Positions 51,101-58,863 are shown, counted from the stretch's first letter. The stretch is 64,000 bases of DNA from Nitrosococcus wardiae (GCF_004421105.1 NZ_CP038033.1:515659-579658), one strand, 5' to 3'. The notes: generated by a model not told the origin, from the letters alone. Numbers and translations are program-made.

Positions 51101-52125
51101 GTTTCCTTTACCATTCGCAAGGCCAACCTACTGAGCTCCTGATCTTTGCGCTCCAACTGTTGTTTAAACCATTGCAGTTCAGCTTGTTTCTGCTCTTCTA
51201 GCTCCTGGGCTTTTTTTGCTAACCCTTCATCGAGTTCCTTTTTGAAATAACGTAATTGGCAACGGTAACTTCTTGCCTCTAAGGCAAGCGGATCGATTTT
51301 ATCGAGTAAACTCTTAGCCCGCTCCCTTGACCACCCTGAAGCAGCAAACTCATTAAGGCATTCATATATCTCCAATAAACCAGGTATATTTTCGTTTTCC
51401 TGGCGGACATCCTCCATCGTAGAGGCTGAATGGCATAACTCTTTATCAACAAATTGTTCGGTAAACCAGTTAATTTTCTTGTGACTAAAACTCTTATTTT
51501 CTTCGATAAATCGAATTAACCGCGTTAGCTCCCTTTGTGGCTCTCGTAATAAACCCAGATAGTCGATAAATAAAGGCGGCTCGACTGGCAATTCTTGCAA
51601 ATAACGTAAAATCAAATAATAGTGGTTAATCCATAAAATCAGTCCCTTCTGTTGTTCGAAGCCATTGCGCACATTCAGTGAATTGGCCACATCTATTGGA
51701 TTCCGAACAGAAACCACAAAACGCGTTTGAATATCTTCTTGCTTTGCTGCGGCAAGCCAGAAGGGTAATAGCAGGCTTAATCGCGGATCTTTTATTGCAA
51801 CGACTCGACTTTCCGACATTTTTTCCGCCAACAAAGCGGCTACGCGGGCTCTCAGGGGGGCAAGATCGCTCTTGGTAAAGTCAATAAAGGGAACGGTTGA
51901 AGGAATATCCCAGCGTAAATCTAAGGTCTCTAATAAAGCAGTATTTATTTCAAAGGCATCCCTATCTTCCCAAAAACCCTTGGGATTATCGAAGGCTGGG
52001 GGCATTAATTTGTCTCCCAAATCGGCCCCTGAGACCTCTACTGCTTTAGCCAAAAGACTGGTCCCCGAGCGATGCATTCCTAGCACAAAAATTAAAAGTC
52101 GTTCTGTCTTATCGCTGTTTGCCAT
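48106..52125 (-). CDS. Giant sulfotransferase - coiled coil - GT2 - GT4 fusion protein (1339 aa)
   Basis: Order of parts: residues about 10-260, sulfotransferase (PAPS loop FVLGMHRSGTSLLAKAVEVS; second site RFVVSVRNPIDVANSLNVR). About 300-435, coiled coil, including KDEEINTLRAA-type 11-residue repeats. About 540-930, GT2 (KVSIIIVNYNGRHHLQDLLI, ILVDNGSSDGS, CLVNNDMEADRDW, then FFAYFEDTELSLRISEGGY) interrupted by a beta-rich insert of about 140 residues. About 990-1339, GT4-like (FPKIAVYNNFWNTLGGGEHH, RILNVGRFFKDGHSKKQLEM, FGITTVEAMSYGCVPIVINA). The ATG at 52125 follows an AGG site. One protein thus joins sulfation and two sugar-transfer activities. Confidence 0.9.
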   Translation of the reverse strand: MANSDKTERLLIFVLGMHRSGTSLLAKAVEVSGADLGDKLMPPAFDNPKGFWEDRDAFEINTALLETLDLRWDIPSTVPFIDFTKSDLAPLRARVAALLAEKMSESRVVAIKDPRLSLLLPFWLAAAKQEDIQTRFVVSVRNPIDVANSLNVRNGFEQQKGLILWINHYYLILRYLQELPVEPPLFIDYLGLLREPQRELTRLIRFIEENKSFSHKKINWFTEQFVDKELCHSASTMEDVRQENENIPGLLEIYECLNEFAASGWSRERAKSLLDKIDPLALEARSYRCQLRYFKKELDEGLAKKAQELEEQKQAELQWFKQQLERKDQELSRLALRMVKETTALVRQKDEEINTLRAAKDEEINTLRVVKDEEINALRAAKDEEINTLRVAKDEEINAIRTTKDRELKELIGVQKEIDAHFQGAMGRIEDIKTSLSYRLGMGITWPARKVYDRLCDPFAKHPSNLHLMLQITLLAIRYPYKSLKLLNRERIQNAYITFVKKPTTAKSVVNYYTRMLHGSPLVSYERAIQAFEDPDSFLINDLENKRKVSIIIVNYNGRHHLQDLLISLQEQSYQDFEIILVDNGSSDGSIGYVRDHFPTVKIVALAENTGFAEGNNIGAEVSNGRYFCLVNNDMEADRDWLKGLVACIEQSPEIGAVGPKILFWKKFARIELKASANVDVWMDVSALEESAPVYKKWFFSQGWEQEQSLDGKQCLRFKQKAKFQFPICEGQTSVKLRLKAEADSEIPIKISSTALHTSATCFVRGEHWSEVTLDFKDQTKSPALRYLINNAASEADDWGEVRDRGFGEPDEGQFDCTEAVTALCGGAMLIRREALKGKPIFAGHFFAYFEDTELSLRISEGGYRLAYCPESIIYHKHASSSKENSAFFRYYVNRNRILFLASHYSEDFWKNRLQETEVELNHLHSYYQKPSCTPEEQEFARKIPEIFTDWERLLPMIERGSFIERKSRFPKIAVYNNFWNTLGGGEHHACVIAQTLQKLGPVDLISENDFSITTLERQFGIELKFCRKRMVSPEYIHYHPEATSPYDIFVNSAFGSDLKCASRLSYYIVSFPYRLDDRPDEAKDFLATYNGFLANSNYTAYWVKRWWGVDSQLLYPSIAIPNIDLALIQKEKRILNVGRFFKDGHSKKQLEMVRVFKWMKNENILDDEWRLTFVGQVHHDQIEYLDAVRQEAEGYPVDFHVDLPLDDLKYFYMKSAIYWHATGLNEDINKRPDLYEHFGITTVEAMSYGCVPIVINAAGQKETVEHGRNGFLFNNEKELIEYTQYCTNLFLTNRVQYDHLSHSALQRSYQFSREAAGEQFLKILKGDGYKVAVDFMLY
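50903..51083. repeat. 33-bp in-frame tandem repeat, about 5.5 units
   Basis: Units at 50936, 50969, 51002, 51035 and 51068 begin ATTTCTTCATCTTTCGC or a close variant and are exactly 33 bp apart, after a degenerate unit. Units alternate in type (CTACCCGAAG, then CCGCACGGAG), giving a 66-bp higher-order period. They encode KDEEINTLRxx hendecads of the giant protein's coiled coil. Confidence 0.9.
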
Positions 52126-52142
52126 AGAACACACCTGGATTT

Positions 52143-52205
52143 AAGTACCTATGAATAAAATATGAGCTGTTTTAGGAATACTTCAAAACTTTCACTGAGG
52201 TGCTT
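52143..52205 (-). repeat. Core-less (solo) copy of the AAGTACCT palindromic element
   Basis: 63 bp from AAGTACCTATGAATAAAATA to the end CACTGAGGTGCTT. It matches the two ends of the full element (reverse orientation) but has no GC-rich core. The internal junction reads TTTTAGGAATACTTC on the plus strand. It sits 18 bp upstream of the 1339-aa gene's start. Confidence 0.85.
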
Positions 52206-52408
52206 ATTTCTGGAAACGCATATGATAAGCCTACGATTTACAGAAAGCGCAGTATGAAATTTCCCATGGAGATACCGTCATAAATATAGCTTCCCTGGGA
52301 GATCGGTGTGTACAACATAGTCAAAAGGTGAAGCTTGATTCGTGGTGATTCTGGAATCTTCTTTGGCAGGATTTCAGTGACGTGGATAATGCGATTCCTA
52401 ATGATGAA

Positions 52409-53179
52409 TCATGAAATTTGTTCTGTCTCCTGCATCCTGGAAACAATCTCCTCTTTCACCCGATTATAAAACATTATTTCAGCCTGATTATATTCTTCTA
52501 TAACCTCCTTGACATGTTGCAAATCACTATCCTGGAGCAGCTTTATTTGCTGCTCTTTCTCTGTGTTCTGATTAACTTTCCTTAAAGTCACCTTCGAACT
52601 ACCCAGCTTTGTGGATAATTCATCAATAAAAAAAGGAAGGAATTCCTGGATTCCATAACAAAAATAATTTTTAATATTCGACCATGCCACGTCGACAACA
52701 TATTCTGGATTCCTTCGTATCTGACTAAAACTTTTCTTATCCACCAAAACTTTCAGTTGATGGTTACGAGTGGAGGCCATAACGCCTGGCAGGGAAGAAG
52801 CTTGCAGATATTCGATGATTCCTTTCTCTTTTGCCAATCTAATTCCAGCTTTTTGCTGCTCTAGAAGATTTTCATCTAGCAAGACATCATCTGGAAGATT
52901 ACGAATAAAGAAATACAATGAAATAACCCGTTCAACTGGGTCCCGCAGAACGGTTATATATTGGGTATCCTTGGGTAATGTCTCTATCGCAAAACTATAA
53001 TGGATATGTCCTTTATATAACAAATAATAGTGAAAAACACTTGGATCCACCGAAGTATACTCATGCATAAAAGTCGCATTGAATATCTTATCCGCCGGAT
53101 ATATGTTTTGTAGGACATCGGTGACAGCAGTACCGGCCGTTTTCGGTATATGAATATAACATAAACGCTGCAATTTCAT
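52409..53179 (-). CDS. Sulfotransferase (family 2 type)
   Basis: A 256-aa cytosolic PAPS-dependent sulfotransferase. The 5' phosphosulfate loop is LCYIHIPKTAGTAVTDVLQN near residue 10; the 3'-phosphate site is YITVLRDPVERVISLYFFIR near residue 85. I choose the ATG at 53179 with AGGAG upstream, since this family starts just before HIPKTAGT; the frame is open to 53281 (TTG). It lies downstream of wzt-2, in the second glycan island, and probably adds sulfate to the glycan. Confidence 0.88.
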   Translation of the reverse strand: MKLQRLCYIHIPKTAGTAVTDVLQNIYPADKIFNATFMHEYTSVDPSVFHYYLLYKGHIHYSFAIETLPKDTQYITVLRDPVERVISLYFFIRNLPDDVLLDENLLEQQKAGIRLAKEKGIIEYLQASSLPGVMASTRNHQLKVLVDKKSFSQIRRNPEYVVDVAWSNIKNYFCYGIQEFLPFFIDELSTKLGSSKVTLRKVNQNTEKEQQIKLLQDSDLQHVKEVIEEYNQAEIMFYNRVKEEIVSRMQETEQIS

Positions 53180-53347
53180 TTTTTCATTGACTCCTTCGCC
53201 AAAAAAAATACCCGACCTGCCCCACCAAGCCTTCAGGAAAATTAGCAACTCCGAAATTTTATCTTGAGGCGATGCAGTCAAGCGAAAGCCCTATCTGACT
53301 ATTCCGAATCGTTTTCAAACCCTTGGCAATTCCTACTATCATCAATC

Positions 53348-54073
53348 CTACTTAGCGCTTTTTTTCTGAACAAACGCCTCATAGGCACCCACCACCTCCT
53401 TCACTTCCCCTTCCATCCGGGTTTTCCCCTGCTCCACCCAAACAGCCCGATTACACAGCTTGCGAATAGCCGCCGCGCTATGGGAAACCAAGACGATGGT
53501 TTTGTCCGATGCAATCTTACGCTCCATCTCGGCCCGCGACTTGCGCTGAAAATCAGCATCGCCAACACCCAATACTTCGTCGATAAGCAGAATATCCGGC
53601 TCCATGTGGAAGGCCACCGAAAATCCGAGACGGGCCCGCATGCCGGCAGAATAGGTGTGCAAAGGATAGTCAATAAATGACTCCAGCTCTGCGAAGGCGA
53701 TAATTTCGTCTAGCTTCTCCTCAACCTGCTTGCGCCGGAATCCCAACAGCAAACCACTGACAATAGCGTTATCACGTCCACTGAGGTTGGGGTCGAAACC
53801 CAGCCTCAAGGATAATAGGGCCACGGAATGACCCGGATTGATAATTTTCCCCTTGTCCGGAAGGATGATGCCGCTGAGTACCTTCAACAGGGTGCTTTTT
53901 CCCGCCCCATTGCTGCCAATCACGCCGAGGGATTCCCCCTGGTACAGATCGAAGGAGACATCCCGTAAGGCCTCAAAGCGGTCCTGCCTCAGAAACCCTG
54001 TCCTGCGGCGATAGGTGACGCCGACGCCCCTTACCGAGAGCACGATCCCATCTGCCACCTTCAAGGGCCTCAT
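53348..54073 (-). CDS. wzt: Polysaccharide ABC transporter ATP-binding protein, short form (second wzt)
   Basis: A 241-aa ABC ATPase: Walker A GSNGAGKST, the signature HTYSAGMRARLGFSVAF and Walker B ILLIDEVLGVGD, with switch His in IVLVSHSAAA. It ends at residue 241 and has no C-terminal glycan-binding domain, unlike the other Wzt in this window. The ATG overlaps the wzm stop by 4 bp, so the pair is coupled. This short type is used for capsule-like or lipid-linked glycans without terminal-modification control. Confidence 0.93.
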   Translation of the reverse strand: MRPLKVADGIVLSVRGVGVTYRRRTGFLRQDRFEALRDVSFDLYQGESLGVIGSNGAGKSTLLKVLSGIILPDKGKIINPGHSVALLSLRLGFDPNLSGRDNAIVSGLLLGFRRKQVEEKLDEIIAFAELESFIDYPLHTYSAGMRARLGFSVAFHMEPDILLIDEVLGVGDADFQRKSRAEMERKIASDKTIVLVSHSAAAIRKLCNRAVWVEQGKTRMEGEVKEVVGAYEAFVQKKSAK

Positions 54074-54852
54074 GCTTCGACGATCCTGGGGTAGAGATGA
54101 TTAAAGCGCTGGATCAAAAGTTGGGCGCTGTAAACACCCGCCAGGGCGAATAAGCCCACTTTGAAGAGGGCGGCCCAATCCGGCCAGACGCCGTCCATGA
54201 GGATATCCCGGTAGGCTTCGATGAGGTTAGCCATGGGATTGAGGTAAAAGTAGGTTTGATACTGCTCAGGGATGGAAGCCCCAGCGTAGAAGATGCCGGA
54301 AAGAAAGAAAGCCAATTGCAGCAAGGCATCGATGAGGAACTTAAGATCCGGCACGAAAGGGATAATCGCCGCCGCCAAATAAGTGAAGGTCGTAAGTAGC
54401 AGCAACTCCACCCCTATGACCAAGGGGAGCGCCAGATAGGCAGGGCTGATATCAAATCCGTAGATCCAGAGGAAAATGAGCAACAGGGCAAAAACGAACC
54501 CGAACTTCACCAAGTCCATCACCATTTCGATGGTGGGAAAGATCTCCTTGGGCAAGTCCACTTGGGTCATCAGCCGACCATTACTATGGATAGCATTCAT
54601 GCCATGTTTGATCGAATTGGCAAACCACTGCCAAACCACCAAGCCCACCAACAGGAAAGCGACGAAGTCTTCCGTGCCACGCTGAAAGAGCAGGCCGAAA
54701 ACGACGTAATAGACCGACATGGAAAGGATAGGTTCGAGGATCCACCAGAGGAAGCTCAGGTAGGTGCGGGACGCCTCGGCTCGCAGCCCGGTGAAGGCCT
54801 TAAACAGGACGAGTTCTCGATAACGTGGCTGAAGGACGGTGATTCCAAACAT
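54070..54852 (-). CDS. wzm: Polysaccharide ABC transporter permease (second wzm)
   Basis: A 260-aa ABC-2 permease: YRELVLFKAFTGLRAEASRT, LSFLWWILEPILSMSVYYVV, VAFLLVGLVVWQWFANSIKH and FFLSGIFYAGASIPEQYQTY; the C-terminal NPMANLIEAYRDILMDGVWP motif is typical for Wzm. It is coupled to wzt-2. A palindromic element ends 58 bp upstream of its ATG. Confidence 0.93.
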   Translation of the reverse strand: MFGITVLQPRYRELVLFKAFTGLRAEASRTYLSFLWWILEPILSMSVYYVVFGLLFQRGTEDFVAFLLVGLVVWQWFANSIKHGMNAIHSNGRLMTQVDLPKEIFPTIEMVMDLVKFGFVFALLLIFLWIYGFDISPAYLALPLVIGVELLLLTTFTYLAAAIIPFVPDLKFLIDALLQLAFFLSGIFYAGASIPEQYQTYFYLNPMANLIEAYRDILMDGVWPDWAALFKVGLFALAGVYSAQLLIQRFNHLYPRIVEA

Positions 54853-54909
54853 CTTTTTGCCGATTTACAATTCGCACATACTTCTCAAAATGGTTGCCGA
54901 AATAGAGCT

Positions 54910-55073
54910 AAGTATCTCAGTAAAAGCTTTACAGTATTCCTGGAGCGAGCCGGTGGCGTGGAGCCAGGGGACAGGGAAGTCCCCACCAACCCTTTTTTCA
55001 GGGAGGAAAAACGGGTTGGTGGAACACCTCCGGCTCGCTCCTAAAACACCTCATATTTTATTCATAGGTACTT
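54910..55073 (+). repeat. Full AAGTACCT palindromic element, copy 1 (164 bp)
   Basis: Ends AAGTATCTCAG and TCATAGGTACTT (8-bp near-match inverted termini). The core has an outer stem GGAGCGAGCCGG/CCGGCTCGCTCC, a GGGGAC/GTCCCC hairpin and an inner stem CCACCAACCC/GGGTTGGTGG. It lies between the GT2 gene ending at 55114 and wzm-2. No protein is supported here. Confidence 0.9.
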
Positions 55074-55113
55074 AAAAATCTCGGTACGCTGCAGCAGACA
55101 GCCGTCCATTCGC

Positions 55114-56238
55114 TCAGCCCCTTTCAGGAAGAGGCTTCGGCACCGACCCTCGCGCCAATAGGATGGGTTCAAGGTTGACCGGGGAGATAGCGGTTTGCTG
55201 ACCTCCTGTCAACGCATCCCGATAGGCCGCCACCAATGCGGGAAATAGCCGCAAACGCCCGCGCAGGAGGTAGATAAGGGATTTGCCAAAAAACCGCAAT
55301 ATTGCCGCCATGGGCAGAAGCTTGGGGTGGTGCTTACTCGTATACAGGAGCGTGCTCAGATTTTCGTAATAGTTGCTCAGCCAGGACTCTTTCCGATTGA
55401 CCGACGACCTTCCACCGGTGCTTACCCCCCCCTTATGGTAGACCATGCTCTCTTTACACCAATGGAGGGCATACCCACTAGCACAGGCCCTGCGGGCCAA
55501 GTCCGTTTCCTCGTAATAGAGGAAAAAACGCTCGTCGAATAAACCCACCTTTGTTAACATCTCGGCGCGGCAGAACATAGCGGCCCCGCCGATATAATCC
55601 AAATGGATCTCCCCCTCCCCGGCTAGCACCTCATTTAAGCTCCGACCCCTCCCAATGGGCTTCATGAGGGTAGTCAGGGGGTGATAACGGCATCCCCCAG
55701 CCATTTGCACCCGATCGCGGCGATAGTAATCGACTATTGTACTGCCAAAGACTCCCACATGGGAATTCTGCTGGGCGCATGCCAATAATGCCGTTAGGGC
55801 GTGCGGGTGGACAAGGACGTCGTTGTTGAGAATCCAGACAAACTTGCACTGCTCTCTCCCCAGGGCACAACGGATACCCACGTTGTTTCCCCCTGAATAA
55901 CCCCGATTGGCGCCGGTTTGCACCAGCAGAAAGTCCCACTCCGAAGGCGGGGCACTCTCCCCCAGTGGCTGTGCTGGAGAATCCACTTGCAGCTGGAAGT
56001 GGCGCCTGGCCCAATCTTTAATCCGGTCGACGGAATCGTCCGCAGAGGCGTTGTCACAGACTACCAGGGCCAGTTGGCGCCCCTGGATCAAGGGGAGCAG
56101 GGAGGCTAGACATTCTAGGGTATGGTCAGGCCGGTTCCAGTTGAGAACAACGGCGCACACGCTGGGCGCTGTCTTTTCAGGCGCGGGCATCCTGTGAGGG
56201 GCTGCAAAAGCCCCGTCTGGCGCCTTCATGCTAAGCAT
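55114..56238 (-). CDS. Glycosyltransferase family 2 protein
   Basis: A 374-aa GT2: CAVVLNWNRPDHTLECLASL, VVCDNASADDSVDRIKDW, GANRGYSGGNNVGIRCALGR, FVWILNNDVLVHPHALTALL and FYEETDLA-type FFLYYEETDLARRACASGYA. No membrane helices except a weak C-terminal stretch (FFGKSLIYLLRGRLRLFPAL). The start is one of two nearby ATGs (56238 or 56229). It lies 13 bp after the preceding GT2 gene and is the last one before the palindromic element and wzm-2. Confidence 0.9.
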   Translation of the reverse strand: MLSMKAPDGAFAAPHRMPAPEKTAPSVCAVVLNWNRPDHTLECLASLLPLIQGRQLALVVCDNASADDSVDRIKDWARRHFQLQVDSPAQPLGESAPPSEWDFLLVQTGANRGYSGGNNVGIRCALGREQCKFVWILNNDVLVHPHALTALLACAQQNSHVGVFGSTIVDYYRRDRVQMAGGCRYHPLTTLMKPIGRGRSLNEVLAGEGEIHLDYIGGAAMFCRAEMLTKVGLFDERFFLYYEETDLARRACASGYALHWCKESMVYHKGGVSTGGRSSVNRKESWLSNYYENLSTLLYTSKHHPKLLPMAAILRFFGKSLIYLLRGRLRLFPALVAAYRDALTGGQQTAISPVNLEPILLARGSVPKPLPERG

Positions 56239-56251
56239 GGGAGGATAAACT

Positions 56252-57193
56252 TTATTCCCATGCAGCAGGGTTTGCCGCTGCTTTCCGAGCGGATTCCTCC
56301 ACGGAGGGCAAAACGGCCGCCGGTAAGGTGCCCAGATAAATGGGTCTCTTTTTAGGCGGTGCGAAATCTATTCCCCGTATCTTTTTATATTGTGCTCGCC
56401 ATGACTGAATATTCCGTTTCAACCGCTCTTCCCCGGCATTTGTGGCAATGCCCCCATGGATTTGATGAAAGACTCCTTCACCGAGCAAAATCACCAACTC
56501 CGCCTTATCCCTTAATACCGCCCGGCGATAAAAGTCCAGATTGACTAGTCCCCCTCCGGTCGCATCGAATCGTTCATCATAGCCATTGATGCTCCAATAA
56601 CTCTCCCGGCGCAGAAAGATGGCATTGCTTTCCCCAATGGGCAAAAACCACCCCCCTTGGCAAGAACCGGCGAAAACGGAAGTCTCAAATAATCGGTAGC
56701 CGTCCTGGGGAAAGTCGATTTCCGCCAATAAGGCATCTTCCTTTTGCTGATTGTACCCTGCGGTAATGGAGCGGTTTTGCAAATCCGGGCCGAGGTGCCA
56801 TCCCAGCACCGACACGGTGGGATCGGCAAATATTCGGAAAGCCGCAGAGGCCCAACGCACCAGGCCCGGAGAAGCGATTCTGGCCCCATCAATCATCAAG
56901 CAGACAATGGCGCCGCGGGAGTTTTCCACCCCCTGATTTAAGGCATAGGCGGGTGAGGAGGGCGCATTTTCCAGATACAGATAGCGAAAATTCTCACCGT
57001 AGGCCTCTACCCGCTCCTTCCCAAAGGGAGGACGTGAACCGTTGTCGACCACCAGAACTTCGTAATTGATCCCCGCACTGCCGAGCTGATAGCTTCGGCT
57101 CAACGACTGCAAAGTCCTGGGCAGTTCCCTTTCCATATGGTAGGTAATCACAATAAAAGACAGCTCTACCGGCTTGCGGAAGAATCCCAACAT
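56252..57193 (-). CDS. Glycosyltransferase family 2 protein
   Basis: A 313-aa GT2: ELSFIVITYHMERELPRTLQ, VLVVDNGSRPPFGKERVEA, NAPSSPAYALNQGVENSRGA, then VCLMIDGARIASPGLVRWAS and SIDEF-like SINGYDERFDATGGGLVNLD near residue 210. This pattern (ITYHMxRELPRTL, CLMIDGAR) marks a GT2 subgroup found with sulfotransferases in polysaccharide loci. Its 5' end overlaps the sulfotransferase gene by 28 bp. Confidence 0.87.
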   Translation of the reverse strand: MLGFFRKPVELSFIVITYHMERELPRTLQSLSRSYQLGSAGINYEVLVVDNGSRPPFGKERVEAYGENFRYLYLENAPSSPAYALNQGVENSRGAIVCLMIDGARIASPGLVRWASAAFRIFADPTVSVLGWHLGPDLQNRSITAGYNQQKEDALLAEIDFPQDGYRLFETSVFAGSCQGGWFLPIGESNAIFLRRESYWSINGYDERFDATGGGLVNLDFYRRAVLRDKAELVILLGEGVFHQIHGGIATNAGEERLKRNIQSWRAQYKKIRGIDFAPPKKRPIYLGTLPAAVLPSVEESARKAAANPAAWE

Positions 57194-57879
57194 GGCAAAG
57201 ATCTCGATAATAGCTCCTGATACACATTCTCCACATGCCCGGGTAGCGGCAAATCTTCCCTCCCCCTGTGGGTGCGCAGTCCTCTATCAAAGAAGGTCAG
57301 TGCGCTTCGAGTGGGATTGAGCCCCAGGTTCCTGGCCGCCTCCACCACTCGCTCGACGTAAACCTCGGGGGAATCGTCAAAACAGACCAGATCGAAACCG
57401 AATCTATCCTGAAAGTGGATCAGGCGGCGGTTATAAAGCCACCATAATTCCAAATGTTGACTCAGCGGCCCTCCGCCCCGGGCCACCAGGGAGCGGGCAA
57501 CCGCAGCCGGATGCCGAAAACTCCCAATGAACTGAATCTCGGGGACGACCTCAAGCCAACCCTCGAGGGTGAACAGGGTTCGGGGATCCTTAAAGCCCCA
57601 GGTCTCCAAGTGGGAATGTTCTTCCAGTAACCCGCGCAGCTCCATCAAATGTTCCCCATCCCAGCAGCATCCCCCCCTCGGCGGTACCTTCCAGCTCCCC
57701 TGGTTGGTCGCAAGCACCGCTTCGTGGAGCGCCATAATCCGCGGGTGTTCATTGTTTCCCTTTTTGTTGTAGGGATTTCGCCGGGACACGGCCCCTAAGT
57801 GGAGACCCGCATTTTCCAGCATGCCCGTCAGGCAGGAAGTCCCGCTCCGATGCATGCCTAAAATAGCAATCACCTTCAT
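57166..57879 (-). CDS. Sulfotransferase family protein
   Basis: A 237-aa sulfotransferase: IAILGMHRSGTSCLTGMLEN (PAPS loop) at residue 4, GFKDPRTLFTLEGWLE, and IQFIGSFRHPAAVARSLVAR (3'-phosphate site). It is close in type to the N-terminal domain of the 1339-aa protein (GMHRSGTS, KDPR, RxP). The upstream region (57880-57925) carries repeat-like DNA and the palindromic element copy 2. Co-transcribed with the following GT2. Confidence 0.9.
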   Translation of the reverse strand: MKVIAILGMHRSGTSCLTGMLENAGLHLGAVSRRNPYNKKGNNEHPRIMALHEAVLATNQGSWKVPPRGGCCWDGEHLMELRGLLEEHSHLETWGFKDPRTLFTLEGWLEVVPEIQFIGSFRHPAAVARSLVARGGGPLSQHLELWWLYNRRLIHFQDRFGFDLVCFDDSPEVYVERVVEAARNLGLNPTRSALTFFDRGLRTHRGREDLPLPGHVENVYQELLSRSLPCWDSSASR

Positions 57880-57926
57880 TTTGATTTCTTTGTGATCTTA
57901 GCGCCTTGGTGGCGATCGTATGAATT

Positions 57927-58073
57927 AAGTACCTCAGTAAAAGTTTTGAAGTATTCCGGGAGTGAGCCGGCGGCGTGGAGCCAGGGGACAGGGAAGTCCC
58001 CGCCAACCCTTTTTTCAGGGAGGAAAAACGGGTTGGCGGAACACCACCGGCTCGCTCCTAAAACACCTCATAT
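57927..58073 (+). repeat. AAGTACCT palindromic element, copy 2 (right end truncated)
   Basis: Starts AAGTACCTCAGTAAAAGTTT and keeps the full core, including CCGCCAACCC/GGGTTGGCGG, but lacks the last 17 bp of the right end seen in copy 1. It abuts the stop of the sulfotransferase gene at 58079 and lies 48 bp before the sulfotransferase start at 57879. The inner stem differs from copy 1 by a compensatory pair change. Confidence 0.9.
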
Positions 58074-58078
58074 CCAGG

Positions 58079-58828
58079 TTAGCCGATCGGCACATTGAGC
58101 CAGCCGGACAAATCTTTCTTGAGATAACGGGACAATGAGGTGATTTTATCACTATAAAGGCGGCGCAACTCGGCAGCCAGGGACTCGGTCAGAGGAGGTC
58201 TCGCTTGCAAGTGAAACCCCATACCCGGATGGACCCTGCGCCGCAGTTCCCCTTCCGGCACGGTATCAAAGAAGCTGGCGTCCACTCCCAGATGGAGCGC
58301 GGCGTCCACCAGCAGCTTACGGGGATTTTCCTGCAAGTCCTGGTAATACAGGAGCAATAATTGTTCGCTCCCAAACAGCCCCCCCCAACGGCGGAGAGTC
58401 GCTTCATAATCGCCACGGGCCAGGGAGGCTTGGGAGCGAAAAACATCGAAAAACCACGGGTCGCTCGCTTCCTCCCGGGTCATCTGTAGTTTGGCAAGGC
58501 CCATCTGCGCCGCCGACCAAGCCCGCTCAATGGGATTGCGCAAAATAAAAAAGATCCGCAAATCCGGATTGAGGGCATGGATCTGGCGGATATAGCGCTC
58601 CTCCAGGATAGCATAGTCGGGAGTAATGTCGCCCTGAATAAAGCCCCCCGGGTCCGCGAACACCTGGCGGTACCAGGAAATGTCATCCGGGCGCCGGCCG
58701 GCCTGGACCCAATCCCAGTAATGCACCTCCTTCCCTTTGGGAAAGCGAATCCGAGGATGCTTGGCGAGCTGGGAATAAAGCCAAGTGGTTCCGGCCTTCT
58801 GCGCGCCAATCCCGAGAAAGTCCAGCAT
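58079..58828 (-). CDS. Sulfotransferase domain protein
   Basis: A 249-aa PAPS-dependent sulfotransferase: FLGIGAQKAGTTWLYSQLAK (5' loop, residues 4-23), KEVHYWDWVQAGR, and LRIFFILRNPIERAWSAAQM (3' site); a C-terminal motif GFHLQARPPLTESLAAELRR is as in heparan-type enzymes. It is the first gene of the second island's minus-strand run and follows the lipoprotein gene by 35 bp. Confidence 0.92.
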   Translation of the reverse strand: MLDFLGIGAQKAGTTWLYSQLAKHPRIRFPKGKEVHYWDWVQAGRRPDDISWYRQVFADPGGFIQGDITPDYAILEERYIRQIHALNPDLRIFFILRNPIERAWSAAQMGLAKLQMTREEASDPWFFDVFRSQASLARGDYEATLRRWGGLFGSEQLLLLYYQDLQENPRKLLVDAALHLGVDASFFDTVPEGELRRRVHPGMGFHLQARPPLTESLAAELRRLYSDKITSLSRYLKKDLSGWLNVPIG

Positions 58829-58863
58829 GAGGGCTCACGCCGAAAAGGGCTCGGCGGCTGTCA

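Noticed and set aside
54562-55044. Plus-strand frame of 160 codons and its relative near 57892-58098
   Set aside because: Both frames are translations of the palindromic element plus antisense sequence; the shared protein-like string reflects the repeat.
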